64,000 bases of DNA from Bryobacterales bacterium (lineage in GTDB: Bacteria > Acidobacteriota > Terriglobia > Bryobacterales > UBA6623). The stretch covers positions 1 to 64,000 of the forward strand of contig JAPPMB010000037.1 in the NCBI GenBank assembly GCA_028819255.1. Direction: 5' to 3'. The translations under genes were made by a program, and so were the position numbers. The notes under the pieces are model-generated. The model did not search any database. It saw only the letters and a program-made list of their open reading frames with translations, and had not been told where the DNA came from. Positions 54,142 through 63,250 of this stretch are shown here, piece by piece; the first letter of the stretch is position 1, and each line of letters starts with the position of its first letter.

Positions 54142-55440
54142 ATGGAAGTGCAGCTAGCTTTCGACCGTGACGGGGCGTCGGTGCTATTGCCGGACGGCCT
54201 TGACACCCAGATCCTGCGGCCCAGATTCGCTGCGGGGCTGCCGGACGAGAACAGGGCGCTCGAGGAAGCGATCACCAACCCGATAGGGTGCCCGAGCCTG
54301 CGGGAGCTGGCGCGCGGCAAACGGAGCGCAGCGATCGCGGTTTGCGACATCACGCGGCCTGCCCCGAACAAGGTCGTGCTTCCGCACGTGATCCGGGCTC
54401 TGGAAGCGGGCGGCGTGCCGGCCCATGCCATCGCGATCCTCATCGCGACCGGTCTGCACCGGGAGGCAACGGCCGACGAGCTGGACGAGATCCTGGGAGC
54501 GGAAATTCTCGCACGGCATCCGGTCAGTTCGCATCGGGCCCGAGAGATCGACGAGCAGACTTTCCTGGGCGAGACTTCCGGGGGAACCCAGGCGTTTGTG
54601 GACGAGCGGTTCGTGGAGGCCGACCTCCACATCACGCTCGGCTTCATCGAGCCGCACCTGATGGCGGGATTCTCCGGCGGGCGCAAGCTGATCTCCATCG
54701 GACTGGCGGGGGAGCGCACGATCAAGCGCCTGCACAGCCCGCTCTACATGCGCGATGCGGACGCGACGGAGGGCTCGTTCCCCGACAATCCCCTGCACCG
54801 CGAACTGCTGGAGATCGCGGCGATGGCGGGGCATGACTTCATGGTGGACGTGGCGCTCACGGACACACGCTCCATCGCCGCCGTGTTCGCGGGCGAGCCC
54901 GTCGCGACCCACGCCCAAGGTGTGGCATTCGTCCGTCAATCGACACTGGCCAGAGTCGAAGAGCCGGCTGACGCCGTCATCACGACATCGGGCGGCTACC
55001 CGCTGGACCTGACGTTCTACCAGGCCGTGAAGGGCCTGACCGCCGCCGCGCACGTCGTGCGGGACGGGGGCGAGATCCTGCTGGCAGCTGCATGCAAGGA
55101 GGGACTGGGGGGGCCGGAGTTCAGCGCCCTGGTGAGGTCGGCGGGCGATTCCTCGGCATTGCTCGACGCCCTGACGAATCGCGCGGTCCAGGTAGACCAA
55201 TGGCAGGCCGAGAAACTGGCGATGGTCGCCGACCGGGCGCAGCTCTCGTTCTGCGTGCCCGGGCTCTCGGAGGACGACCGGTCGAAGCTCTGGGGCCCGG
55301 CGCACGCCGACCCGCAGGAAGCCGTGGACGGCATCGTGGGCCGCCTCGGCAGCGGGGCCAGGCTCGTGGTCATCCCGGAGGGGCCGTACGTGTTCTCCCA
55401 GCTTGCACCGTCGGCCGATGCAGGCCTGGGTGCTCGCTGA
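54142..55440 (+). CDS. LarA-family nickel-pincer-dependent racemase/epimerase
   Basis: The 432-residue LarA-family enzyme (DUF2088) catalyses hydride-transfer racemisation or epimerisation of 2-hydroxy acids with a nickel-pincer nucleotide. Catalytic residues match Lactiplantibacillus LarA with a constant two-residue offset: H106 (TGLHREAT; H108), H172 (IEPHLMAGF; H174), K182 (SGGRKLIS; K184, the cofactor-bonded lysine) and H198 (KRLHSP; H200). DITRP lies near residue 70. An AGGGAG six bases before ATG 54142 sets the start; frame upstream lies inside the divergent symporter region. The cofactor-building LarB, LarC and LarE are not in the window. LarA homologues have diverse substrates, so lactate is only one option. 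Confidence 0.9.
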   Translation: MEVQLAFDRDGASVLLPDGLDTQILRPRFAAGLPDENRALEEAITNPIGCPSLRELARGKRSAAIAVCDITRPAPNKVVLPHVIRALEAGGVPAHAIAILIATGLHREATADELDEILGAEILARHPVSSHRAREIDEQTFLGETSGGTQAFVDERFVEADLHITLGFIEPHLMAGFSGGRKLISIGLAGERTIKRLHSPLYMRDADATEGSFPDNPLHRELLEIAAMAGHDFMVDVALTDTRSIAAVFAGEPVATHAQGVAFVRQSTLARVEEPADAVITTSGGYPLDLTFYQAVKGLTAAAHVVRDGGEILLAAACKEGLGGPEFSALVRSAGDSSALLDALTNRAVQVDQWQAEKLAMVADRAQLSFCVPGLSEDDRSKLWGPAHADPQEAVDGIVGRLGSGARLVVIPEGPYVFSQLAPSADAGLGAR

Positions 55441-55706
55441 TCGCGCGGTGCGGCCACGCGGGCATCGCGGCTGTTAGGCCACCAACTCACGAGACCAGCA
55501 CAAGAAGCCCGCCGTCAGACGCTTCAGCCCCGAATGGGAGAAACCCTCCGGGGTGACTGGCGCAGCATACGATCGTCGCCGGCTGGAGCGGCGAACCTGC
55601 CCCAGCTGAGGGTGTCGGGTGTGTCCGTGACCGGCGGTCGGACTTTCGGGAAGGTGCTCGCGGCTGCGTTTCCGATCCCATCCGGGATAATCGGGGTTCT
55701 GAATTC

Positions 55707-56855
55707 ATGGTCGACCCTCAATCCACCCGGCTGGCGGAGCCTCTGCAGGACAGCGATCGATTCTCAGCCCGCCGTGTCGGACGCTACTTCCTCGTCGAAT
55801 TGAAATCACCCCACAACGTCTTGAGCACGTCAGGTCACCGCGGTGGCGAGCAGCAGGAGATCGACTTCCTGGTCAACCACCAGAGCTGCGAGGCTCGTGG
55901 AGACACCGAGCGGTCGGCACGGATCGCGGGCATGGGCCCCGACCGCTATCACAGCGAGGTTTGTGCCGAACTCGGGATCGACCCGGATCGTACGGCCTTG
56001 ATGGGCACCGCCGCGAGCATGGCGTGCGTAGCCCATCGCTCAGTCGAATTCGGGGACCTGCGGGCAGACGCCTTCGTATCGGCGGGAGTCAAGGGGAATG
56101 CCACCACAGCGGGCGATCCGGCCCGGTGGGTCGAAACGGATGAAGGATGGGCCAGAGCGTCCCCTCATGAGGGGACCATCAACATCATCCTCGTCCTCAG
56201 CTTTCCGCTCTCCCCACCCGCCCGGGCCAGGGCCGTCGTGACGATGACCGAAGCGAAATCGGCGGCCTTGGCCGACCTCGCCGTTCCAAGCCTCTACTCC
56301 ACATCCATAGCCACTGGCACCGGTACCGACCAGTTCTGCCTCGCCCATCCCCGAGACGGCAACCGCAAGCCCAAGGAATCGACGAGTCCCCACGTGAAGG
56401 CCGGCGAAGTCATCGGCGTTGCCGTCCGAGAGGCCGTCAAGGAGGCGCTGCGTTGGCAGAACGGGCTCGAGGCCTCGTATACTCGCAGCTTCTTCCACGC
56501 ACTGGGCCGGTTCGGGCTGACCGAGGAGTTCCTGATGGACTCGTTGCGAGATCTGCTTTCGGATCGTGAGTTTGCGCTCCTTGCGGACAATGTCAATGCG
56601 GTCTTCTACGAGCCCGGCGTCGGGGCGGCGGCTCACGCGCTGGCCACGGTGCTGGACCGTGTTCGGTGCGGCACGCTGCCGGAGGCAGCCGTTGGCGGGC
56701 CCCTGCGCCAGCAGGCCGCCTGTCTGGCGTGCTCCGTGGCGTCGCGGCCCCAGGACTGGGGCGCCCTCTATGCGTCTCTGCAGCAGAAGGGCGACGCTCC
56801 CCTGGAACTTGTCCCGCACGCCGTGGCCTTGGGCTGGAAGGCGAAGTGGGCCTGA
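55707..56855 (+). CDS. cbiZ: Adenosylcobinamide amidohydrolase CbiZ
   Basis: The 382-residue CbiZ cleaves the aminopropanol side chain from adenosylcobinamide, giving adenosylcobyric acid so that imported incomplete or foreign corrinoids can be rebuilt. Family landmarks are HNVLSTSGHRGGEQQEIDF, LMGTAASM, VSAGVKGNATTAGDPA, GTINIILVLS, VVTMTEAKSAAL and IATGTGTDQFC. The first 35 residues and a C-terminal 120-residue region extend the core. ATG 55707 follows a GATAAT (55686-55691) by 15 bases. It overlaps the start of cbiB by ten bases. Some CbiZ also act on pseudo-B12. Confidence 0.92.
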   Translation: MVDPQSTRLAEPLQDSDRFSARRVGRYFLVELKSPHNVLSTSGHRGGEQQEIDFLVNHQSCEARGDTERSARIAGMGPDRYHSEVCAELGIDPDRTALMGTAASMACVAHRSVEFGDLRADAFVSAGVKGNATTAGDPARWVETDEGWARASPHEGTINIILVLSFPLSPPARARAVVTMTEAKSAALADLAVPSLYSTSIATGTGTDQFCLAHPRDGNRKPKESTSPHVKAGEVIGVAVREAVKEALRWQNGLEASYTRSFFHALGRFGLTEEFLMDSLRDLLSDREFALLADNVNAVFYEPGVGAAAHALATVLDRVRCGTLPEAAVGGPLRQQAACLACSVASRPQDWGALYASLQQKGDAPLELVPHAVALGWKAKWA

Positions 56856-57853
56856 CGATCCCGCCTCCGGTCGGCGGCCTGCTGGTTGCGGCCGCCGTCC
56901 TGGATTTCGCAATCGGGGATCCCTTCTTTCGCTGGCATCCCGTGCGGTTGATCGGACGCTCGGTCTCAACCCTCGAATCCTCGCTGCGGAGAGCGGGGGC
57001 GGACGGGCGCATCGGAGGATGTGCGCTGGTGGCTTTGGTCGGAAGCCTGTGGAGTGGGGGAGTCTGGGCGCTGCAGGTAGCGATTGACGCGGCTCACCCA
57101 ATCGCGGGTGCGGGATTCCACCTTGTTTGCGTCTATTTCTTCCTCGCCCTCGGCGATCTCCTCAGGCACTGCGACAAGGTCGACCTCTCCGGAAACGATC
57201 TCGCGGCCGCACGGCAGGCCACTGGGAAACTCGTGGGCCGAGACACAGACCGCATGGACGCGGCGGCTTGCCGGCGGGCCGCTGTCGAGAGCCTGGCGGA
57301 GAATCTCGTCGACGGCTTCATTGCGCCAGTCTTCTGGTACGCCCTTGCCGGCCTGCCGGGCCTTGCGCTCTTCAAGGCCGTCAGCACGATGGACTCGATG
57401 GTCGGATTCAGGAATGAACGCTACCGCCTCTTCGGCTGGTGCGCAGCCCGATCGGACGACTTGCTGGCTCTTGTTCCGGCCCGACTGGGCTGGCTGCTGA
57501 TCACGCTCTCGGCCTTGGTCGTTCCGAAGGCCGCAGGCAGGAAAGCGTGCCGTGTCGCCTGGAGTCAGCACGGCGTGGTGCCGGGCCCGAACCCGGGATG
57601 GAGCGAGTGTGCGATGGCGGGCGCGATCCGGCGCAGGCTTGTGGGTCCCATCTGGCTGGCCGGAGACCTGGTTACGGAGACCTGGGTGGGAGATCCGGCA
57701 GATCCGCCGGCCGAGACATCCGCCGACTACAGGCTCGCAAGGCGGGTCGCGCTCTTGGCGGCCGCGATGGCCGTTCTCCTCGCGACCATCGGGTTGCTGG
57801 GCAGCGGATCCTTCGTGGAGTCGCAGGTTTGGCCTGTCGGCGATCTGGCCTGA
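56846..57853 (+). CDS. cbiB: Adenosylcobinamide-phosphate synthase CbiB/CobD
   Basis: The 335-residue membrane protein attaches an aminopropanol (phosphate) arm to adenosylcobyric acid, re-forming adenosylcobinamide (phosphate). Family motifs: LDFAIGDPFFRWHPVRLIG, RRAAVESLAENLVDGFIAPVF, STMDSMVGFRNERY and SDDLLALVPARL. About four membrane segments are visible. GTG 56846 lies in the last codons of cbiZ and gives the usual N-terminus; the upstream frame is shadow of cbiZ. CbiZ takes the arm off and CbiB adds a new one, so the adjacent pair makes a complete salvage or remodelling step. cobU, cobS and cobT are not in the window. Confidence 0.93.
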   Translation: MGLTIPPPVGGLLVAAAVLDFAIGDPFFRWHPVRLIGRSVSTLESSLRRAGADGRIGGCALVALVGSLWSGGVWALQVAIDAAHPIAGAGFHLVCVYFFLALGDLLRHCDKVDLSGNDLAAARQATGKLVGRDTDRMDAAACRRAAVESLAENLVDGFIAPVFWYALAGLPGLALFKAVSTMDSMVGFRNERYRLFGWCAARSDDLLALVPARLGWLLITLSALVVPKAAGRKACRVAWSQHGVVPGPNPGWSECAMAGAIRRRLVGPIWLAGDLVTETWVGDPADPPAETSADYRLARRVALLAAAMAVLLATIGLLGSGSFVESQVWPVGDLA

Positions 57854-57925
57854 TGATTCCCGGTGGACGCCGGCACGCATGGTCCGACGGGAGGACCGGT
57901 CCAACGTGGTAGGATGGTAGTTGCT

Positions 57926-58098
57926 CTGAGGTGCCCGCAAGGGCGTAATAGGGAAGTCCGGTGCAAATCCGGCACGGTCCCGCCACTGTGAGCGGCAAGT
58001 CGCACCGACATGCCAGTGAGGTGCCCACCTCGCGAAGGCCGGTGTGACGAAGGCGTTGCAATAGCGCCTGAAGCCGTGAGTCAGGAGACCTGCCTCGG
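57926..58098 (+). promoter_or_regulatory. Cobalamin riboswitch
   Basis: A canonical adenosylcobalamin-type aptamer. P1 pairs CTGAGG (57926-57931) with CCTCGG (58093-58098). The core holds AATAGGGAAGTCCGGTG, CAAATCCGGCACGGTCCC and the conserved GCCACTG, and the B12 box reads AGTCAGGAGACCTGCC (58079-58094). It lies 73 bases after cbiB and about 200 bases before the TonB receptor start, so it controls that receptor. There is no terminator T-run, so control is more likely at translation. Confidence 0.93.
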
Positions 58099-58304
58099 CG
58101 CATTTTGTTACGCACTACTCCGCGAGGAACGGATGAGCGGCCTCGATTGCAGCTATGGCGGCCTGCCAGACGGGAGCCGGAACGGCTTCCGGTCTGACGG
58201 TTCGGCTACACACCGGGTGAGTCCCATTCGATTCTTGGAAGAGGCTCGACCCAAGGTGTAGTGCGCAGCATCCAATGGCCCGCGTCGACGGGCAAGGAGG
58301 CAGC

Positions 58305-60896
58305 GTGACCAAGCAATCCAAGTCCTGCGGGGGCCAGCGGCCAACCGCGGGGAAGCGTTCTTCATCCCAGACAGGAATCGTTCGACCTGTCGATCGGCAT
58401 TCCGGGCGGCTTGAGACCCGACGAAGGGCAGGCTCCCCGCCGATCCGGCCGGAGACCAGGCGAGGACTCACCCTCGCGAGTCGCCCCCCTGTTGCCGTGT
58501 CTGCGATTCCGCTCGTGCTGATCACGGCCGTCTTCGCTGTGCAGCTGCAGGCAGGCAGCCTGAGCGGACGAGTCCTCGACCCTCATGGTGCCGCCGTTGC
58601 AAGCGTCCGCTTACGCCTGTTTGACCGCAGCGGAGGGCCGGTCCGTCATGCCGTGAGCCGTGAAGACGGAAGCTACCTGTTCCAGAACGTCCTTCCGAAC
58701 GAGTACCTGTTGGAGGGCGAGACACCGGACGCTGCGCTGGCGGGCTCCAGCGCCCTCTCCATCCATGGCGACGCCAGATTCGACCTGAGCCTTGCGGTCT
58801 CGGCTACCACGGTGGAGGTCTTCGTGACCGCCTCAAGCACGCCGGTTCCCGACGACGAGGTGGCCAAGGCCCTCGACGCCGTCGACGACGAGGAGACCGC
58901 CCTTCGAAACGAGTTTTCGCTGGCGGAAGCCATACGCACTATGCCTGGCGTTCGCGTCCAGCAGCTGCGGGGCCCAGGGAGCTTCGTGACCCTCCAGACG
59001 CGCGGTCTGCGGAGCTACGACACGGCCCTGCTTGTCGACGGCATGCGGTTCCGGGATGCCGCGGCCCCTCAGGGCGACGCCACGCTCTTCTATCAGGACA
59101 TGTCGCTCGTCGACACGGACCGGGTGGAGTTCCTTCGCGGCAGCGGCTCGTCGCTCTACGGCTCCCACGCGATCGGCGGCGTGATCAACGTGAGGTCCCA
59201 CCATGGCGGCGGTCGGCCACATGGCGAGATTCGCGCCGAGGGCGGCGGCCTTGGAATGCTTCGCGGAAACGCCAGGGCTGGCGGCGGTCTCGCGGAGGAG
59301 CGGTTTCAGTACAGCGCCGGGCTGTCCCACCTGAACGTTACGCGAGGCTACCGCGGAGCAAGCCCTTTCCGAAACTCCAGCGCCCAGGGCTGGGTGCGGC
59401 ACTCGTTGAGACCAGACCTGTCCCTGAGCGGCCGGATCTGGTGGGCCGACTCCTTCCGCAGCCTGGTCGAAAACCCGGCCTTCCCCGGCTCGGTCCTCGC
59501 CAATTTTCCGAGCACGGGTACGGTGCGGGCGGTAGCATTGCCTGTCTCCCAGTTGTCACTCCTGGAGCGCGGCGAGCCCTACAGCGCCGGTGCAGCGACT
59601 TTCGTTCCGGACCAGCTTGACCCTGACAACCGCAATTCGTCGGGGTTTCGCGCTGCGGCGTTCATGCTGCGCCACGATGTGTCCCCCGGCAGCGCCTACC
59701 AGCTCTCCTACCAGTCCGTCGGAACGCAACGGAGATACCAGGACGGACCCGGCGGGCCCGGGCTCTACGACCCGGACGTCAGCAATGACGCCCGCTACAA
59801 GGGGGAGACGCATACGGTCCTCCTTCGCACGGATCACCGGATCGGCAAGGTGCATCTGGCGAGCTTCGGATACGAGTTCGAGCACGAATCCTATTGGAAC
59901 TTCAACACCGACGAGAGTCCCTCGCCAGCCGAGAGCACTACGGAAATCTATCAGGGAAGCCATGCCGTCTTTGCACAGGACCAACTCAGCCTGCTGGACG
60001 GCAACCTGCGCATCAACCTGTCCGGACGGGCGCAGAGATTCGTTCTGGGCTCGCCCCGGTTCTCCGGCACAGACGGGCCCTATGCAGGCAGCCGCGCCGA
60101 TTCCCCCCAAACCTCGTACGCCGCCGATGCCGCGGTCGCGTACTTCGTCCGATCCAGCGGCACGAAACTGCGTTCGCACATCGGAAACGCGTTTCGGGCC
60201 CCGTCACTGTACGAACGCTTCGGCGGATCCTTCTCCTCCTATGCCGGCAGCTTCACCTACTGGGGCGATCCCCGACTGGCTGCGGAACGCTCGCTGAACA
60301 CCGATTTCGGCATCGATCAGTGGCTTTTCGATTCGTCGGTTCGGCTGAGCGGAACGTACTTCTTCACCAACCTCGTCGAGACGGTCATTTTCGACTTCGT
60401 GAACTTCCCGGCCAACGACGCATTCGGTCGATTCGGCGGATACCGCAACGCGGGCGGCGGCATCGCGCGGGGCCTCGAGCTAAGCACCCAGGTCGCGCCA
60501 TCGTCGGGTACGAGTCTCCGCGCCTCGTACACCTATGCGAACTCGGATTCGCGCACGCCCACGATCGGGACGGACTTCTTCCAGATTCCCGGTCTGTCGG
60601 CACACGTCTACTCCGCTACAGCCTCGCAATGGATCGGCCAGCGCATCAATGTCACTTTCGACATGTTCGCTGCGAGCGACTATATCCTCTCGCCATATGG
60701 AGCACAGGGCAGGAAGCTGCTGTTCGGCGGACCGGTCAAGGCGGACATCGTCTTCCGTTACGACCTGCCTCTGGAAGGAAGCAAGCGGATGGAGTTCTAC
60801 GGCAAGGTCGAGAACGCATTCAACCACGACTACTATGAAGACGGTTTCGCCAGTCCGGGGGCCTGGATGATCGGCGGAATCCGGTTCAGGTACTAG
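58305..60896 (+). CDS. TonB-dependent corrinoid receptor (BtuB-like) under riboswitch control
   Basis: The 863-residue TonB-dependent receptor has a long basic N-terminal leader (about 65 residues) before the hydrophobic signal (AIPLVLITAVFAVQLQAG). A carboxypeptidase-regulatory-like domain follows (LSGRVLDPHGAAVASVRLRL). The plug carries LQTRGLRSYDTALLVDGMRF and VEFLRGSGSSLYGSHAIGG, and the barrel ends in MIGGIRFRY with a terminal aromatic. The upstream cobalamin riboswitch and the cbiZ-cbiB pair identify the ligand as a corrinoid, by context. GTG 58305 is preceded by AAGGAGG (58294-58300); an ATG at 58275 lacks one. The long leader before the signal is odd and could mean a later true start. 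Confidence 0.88.
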   Translation: MTKQSKSCGGQRPTAGKRSSSQTGIVRPVDRHSGRLETRRRAGSPPIRPETRRGLTLASRPPVAVSAIPLVLITAVFAVQLQAGSLSGRVLDPHGAAVASVRLRLFDRSGGPVRHAVSREDGSYLFQNVLPNEYLLEGETPDAALAGSSALSIHGDARFDLSLAVSATTVEVFVTASSTPVPDDEVAKALDAVDDEETALRNEFSLAEAIRTMPGVRVQQLRGPGSFVTLQTRGLRSYDTALLVDGMRFRDAAAPQGDATLFYQDMSLVDTDRVEFLRGSGSSLYGSHAIGGVINVRSHHGGGRPHGEIRAEGGGLGMLRGNARAGGGLAEERFQYSAGLSHLNVTRGYRGASPFRNSSAQGWVRHSLRPDLSLSGRIWWADSFRSLVENPAFPGSVLANFPSTGTVRAVALPVSQLSLLERGEPYSAGAATFVPDQLDPDNRNSSGFRAAAFMLRHDVSPGSAYQLSYQSVGTQRRYQDGPGGPGLYDPDVSNDARYKGETHTVLLRTDHRIGKVHLASFGYEFEHESYWNFNTDESPSPAESTTEIYQGSHAVFAQDQLSLLDGNLRINLSGRAQRFVLGSPRFSGTDGPYAGSRADSPQTSYAADAAVAYFVRSSGTKLRSHIGNAFRAPSLYERFGGSFSSYAGSFTYWGDPRLAAERSLNTDFGIDQWLFDSSVRLSGTYFFTNLVETVIFDFVNFPANDAFGRFGGYRNAGGGIARGLELSTQVAPSSGTSLRASYTYANSDSRTPTIGTDFFQIPGLSAHVYSATASQWIGQRINVTFDMFAASDYILSPYGAQGRKLLFGGPVKADIVFRYDLPLEGSKRMEFYGKVENAFNHDYYEDGFASPGAWMIGGIRFRY

Positions 60897-61009
60897 CAAC
60901 GCCGTGGGGCATGGCCGCGCAGGGGCTCTCTCGATGACCAAGCCCGATGGGCGTCACCCGTGATGGAGCGCACTGCCGGCCACCCTCCAAGGCTTCTCGA
61001 GTCGACCGA

Positions 61010-61385
61010 ATGAATTCCGCGTCGCGATTCGTTCTCGTCGCGCAGGCAGCGACCTGTCTGGTGCTCCTCGCCGGGGTCATCCGGTTCGTTCGGGGGCGCT
61101 TCCGTGGGGGGCCCACAGGAACTGGAAGATCCGAGCGTTCAGGCCGGTGACGCGTTCCCTCGTTTCGCCCTTGACGTCCGCGGTGACTCCCTAGGGCCCG
61201 AGCGCCCTCGCGGACGGCTTGCCTCGCAGGCCCTACCGAACGGGTTCCCGTTCGCCATCGCCGCCGCGGACCGAACCGTTGTCGCGAGCGAGTTTGCCAA
61301 GGATCCACGCTACGCCTTCCTGGCCGGTGTGGAGAGAAGCTCGGACTTCGCCGCCACGGTGGGTCCGGAGTCGATTGTGCTCTGA
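61010..61385 (+). pseudogene. Frameshifted membrane-anchored thioredoxin-like (TlpA/MauD-type) remnant
   Basis: Two frames join across a run of six G (61106-61111). The first, from ATG 61010, reads as a membrane anchor (FVLVAQAATCLVLLAGVIRF). The second continues PSVQAGDAFPRFALDVRGD, the start of a TlpA/MauD-like thioredoxin domain ('VGDPFPDFEL'), and ends with GFPFAIAAADRTVVASEF. The CxxC redox core is absent, so a deletion has also occurred. A homopolymer sequencing error could explain the shift but not the missing core. The family call is tentative. Confidence 0.35.
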
Positions 61386-61528
61386 AGGCCTGATGTACAG
61401 CAACCGCAGCGAAGTCGGTCATGGGCTCAAAGCCCCCTACTGCGCATTGTGTCCGGGCCTCGCGGTCAGGCTCCAGGTGCGCCGGGAATCACAGCGAAAC
61501 AACTGGGTCGCGAAGGAATGGAGGGTGT

Positions 61529-61604
61529 TGGTGGACGACATGGGACTTGAACCCACAACCTCCGCATTGCGAACGCGGCGCTCTCCCGATTGAGCTAGTC
61601 GCCC
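61529..61604 (-). tRNA. tRNA-Ala(CGC)
   Basis: A complete 76-base tRNA on the minus strand. The acceptor GGGCGAC pairs with GTCGTCC and includes the G3:U70 wobble that identifies alanine tRNAs. The anticodon stem CCGCG/TGCGG encloses loop TTCGCAA with anticodon CGC, reading GCG. Discriminator A73 and an encoded CCA are present. A TATATT at 61622-61617 on the minus strand is a likely -10 box. Confidence 0.96.
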
Positions 61605-61775
61605 AGTCCCATTCGCAATATAGCATTGGAGCCTCCGTCAGTGCCCGGAAGGCGCTGATTCCGGCCCGCGCCCGCGCTCCGGCCAATATGGTACGGTGAC
61701 GTTGCGCGACGATCCCCGGGGTCGGGTTCCAAGCGGACTCCGAGGCGAATCCCGGCAAGGTGGAAAGTGTCCGGC

Positions 61776-63053
61776 ATGAAACGAAGAACCTTTTTCGGCG
61801 CGGCGGCCGCAGCAGGTCTGGCTGCCAGCCAGTCCACCCCCGTTGCCGCAAGCGACAAGGTCAACATCGGAATGATTGGCGTCGGAGGCCGGGGCCGGGG
61901 CTTGCTGGGCACATTCAGCAGCCTGCCCGATGTCAATGTCGCCTACCTCTGCGACGCCGACCAGGCGTCGCTGGAGCGCGCCTCCCGGGTCCTCAAGCGA
62001 GCGGGCAGGGCTGTGCCGCAGACAACGAGCGACATGCGTAGGCTCTTCGATTCCAAGGACGTCGATGCCGTAGTTGTGGCAACCCCGGACCACTGGCACG
62101 CTCCGGCAACGATCCTGGCCTGCGACGCCGGGAAGGACGTCTATGTGGAGAAGCCGGCCTCCCACAACATTCGGGAGGGGCGGCTGATGGTCGACGCCGC
62201 CCGGCGGAACCAGCGAATCGTGCAGGTCGGCACGCAGTCCCGCAGCCGGCCTTCGAGCCGCAAGGCGATCGAGATCTCGCGGTCCGGGGATCTGGGCGAG
62301 ATCCTCATGGCCAAGGCCTGGGACGTCCAGCTCCGAGATGACATCGGGCACAAGCCCAACACCCCGGTCCCCAACGGCGTCGACTACGACACCTGGCTGG
62401 GCCCCGCCCCGTGGATTCCGTTCAACGAGAACCGCTTCCACTACAAGTGGCACTGGCACTGGCACTTCGGCACGGGCGACGCCGGCAACGACGGCGCCCA
62501 CCAGATCGACATCGCGCGCTGGGCGCTGGGAACGGACTTCCCGACGACGGCGAGCGGCATGGGCGGCAAGGTCTTCTTCAAGGACGACCAGCAGACGCCG
62601 GACACGATGAACGCGACGTTCCAGTACGCCAACGGGAAGGCACTGATCTGGGAGATGCGAATCTGGAACCCCTACGGGATGGACGGCCAGGAGAACGGCG
62701 TTGCCGTCTACGGCACCGACGCCTCGATCCAGATCGGCCGCTGGGACCGCCGCTGGGGCTACAAGCTGTTCGACGGCAAGGGCAATCTAGTGGAGCACAA
62801 CGACGCCGATGACGAAGCCGACGACCACATGCGGAATTTCGTCGACTGCATCCGCACCAGAGAGCTCCCCAATGCCGACATCTCGATCGGGCACATCTCC
62901 GCAATCCACTGTCATCTGGCAAACATCATCACGCGAACCGGCCGGAACCTAGCGTTCGACCAGGAAACCGAGTCCATCGTTGGCGACCCGCATGCGAACC
63001 TATACGTGAAGCGGGCCTATCGATCCCACTGGAGCACGCCAAGGGGCGTGTGA
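61776..63053 (+). CDS. Gfo/Idh/MocA-family oxidoreductase with Tat-like signal
   Basis: The 425-residue NAD(P)-binding oxidoreductase carries a Tat-like signal (MKRRTFFGAAAAAGLAAS), so it may be exported with its cofactor bound. The Rossmann motif is VNIGMIGVGGRGRGLLG; family motifs VVATPDHWHAPATILA and DVYVEKPASHNIREG (the EKP lysine) follow. The C-terminal domain has HWHFGTGDAGNDGAHQIDIARWALG and HISAIHCHLANI. This subfamily is abundant in Planctomycetes and Acidobacteria, and some members oxidise glycosides to 3-keto forms, the type of substrate proposed for DUF1080 hydrolases. I chose ATG 61776, with GGAAAG eight bases upstream, over GTG 61767. Confidence 0.9.
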   Translation: MKRRTFFGAAAAAGLAASQSTPVAASDKVNIGMIGVGGRGRGLLGTFSSLPDVNVAYLCDADQASLERASRVLKRAGRAVPQTTSDMRRLFDSKDVDAVVVATPDHWHAPATILACDAGKDVYVEKPASHNIREGRLMVDAARRNQRIVQVGTQSRSRPSSRKAIEISRSGDLGEILMAKAWDVQLRDDIGHKPNTPVPNGVDYDTWLGPAPWIPFNENRFHYKWHWHWHFGTGDAGNDGAHQIDIARWALGTDFPTTASGMGGKVFFKDDQQTPDTMNATFQYANGKALIWEMRIWNPYGMDGQENGVAVYGTDASIQIGRWDRRWGYKLFDGKGNLVEHNDADDEADDHMRNFVDCIRTRELPNADISIGHISAIHCHLANIITRTGRNLAFDQETESIVGDPHANLYVKRAYRSHWSTPRGV

Positions 63054-63250
63054 CGCGATTTCCGAACGAGCATGTCGTCCGACCCCGATCCGGACCCCGA
63101 CAGTAGGCAGGCGCGGAACTTCCGAAGCGGACACCTGCGCCGCCGAGGAGACGGCGAATCGCCCTGTCCGGCGGGCCCTGCAGACATCGGAGCGTCGACA
63201 GCCCCGCTTCCGCAGGCGAGCCCGCGAGTTCCTGCGAGAAAGGGCCGGCC

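Noticed and set aside
55540-55620. Riboswitch-like fragment before cbiZ (GGCTGGAGCGGCGAACCTGCCC)-type end
   Set aside because: It vaguely resembles a B12-box region, but the conserved core (GGTGCAAATCC and GCCACTG) is absent on both strands.
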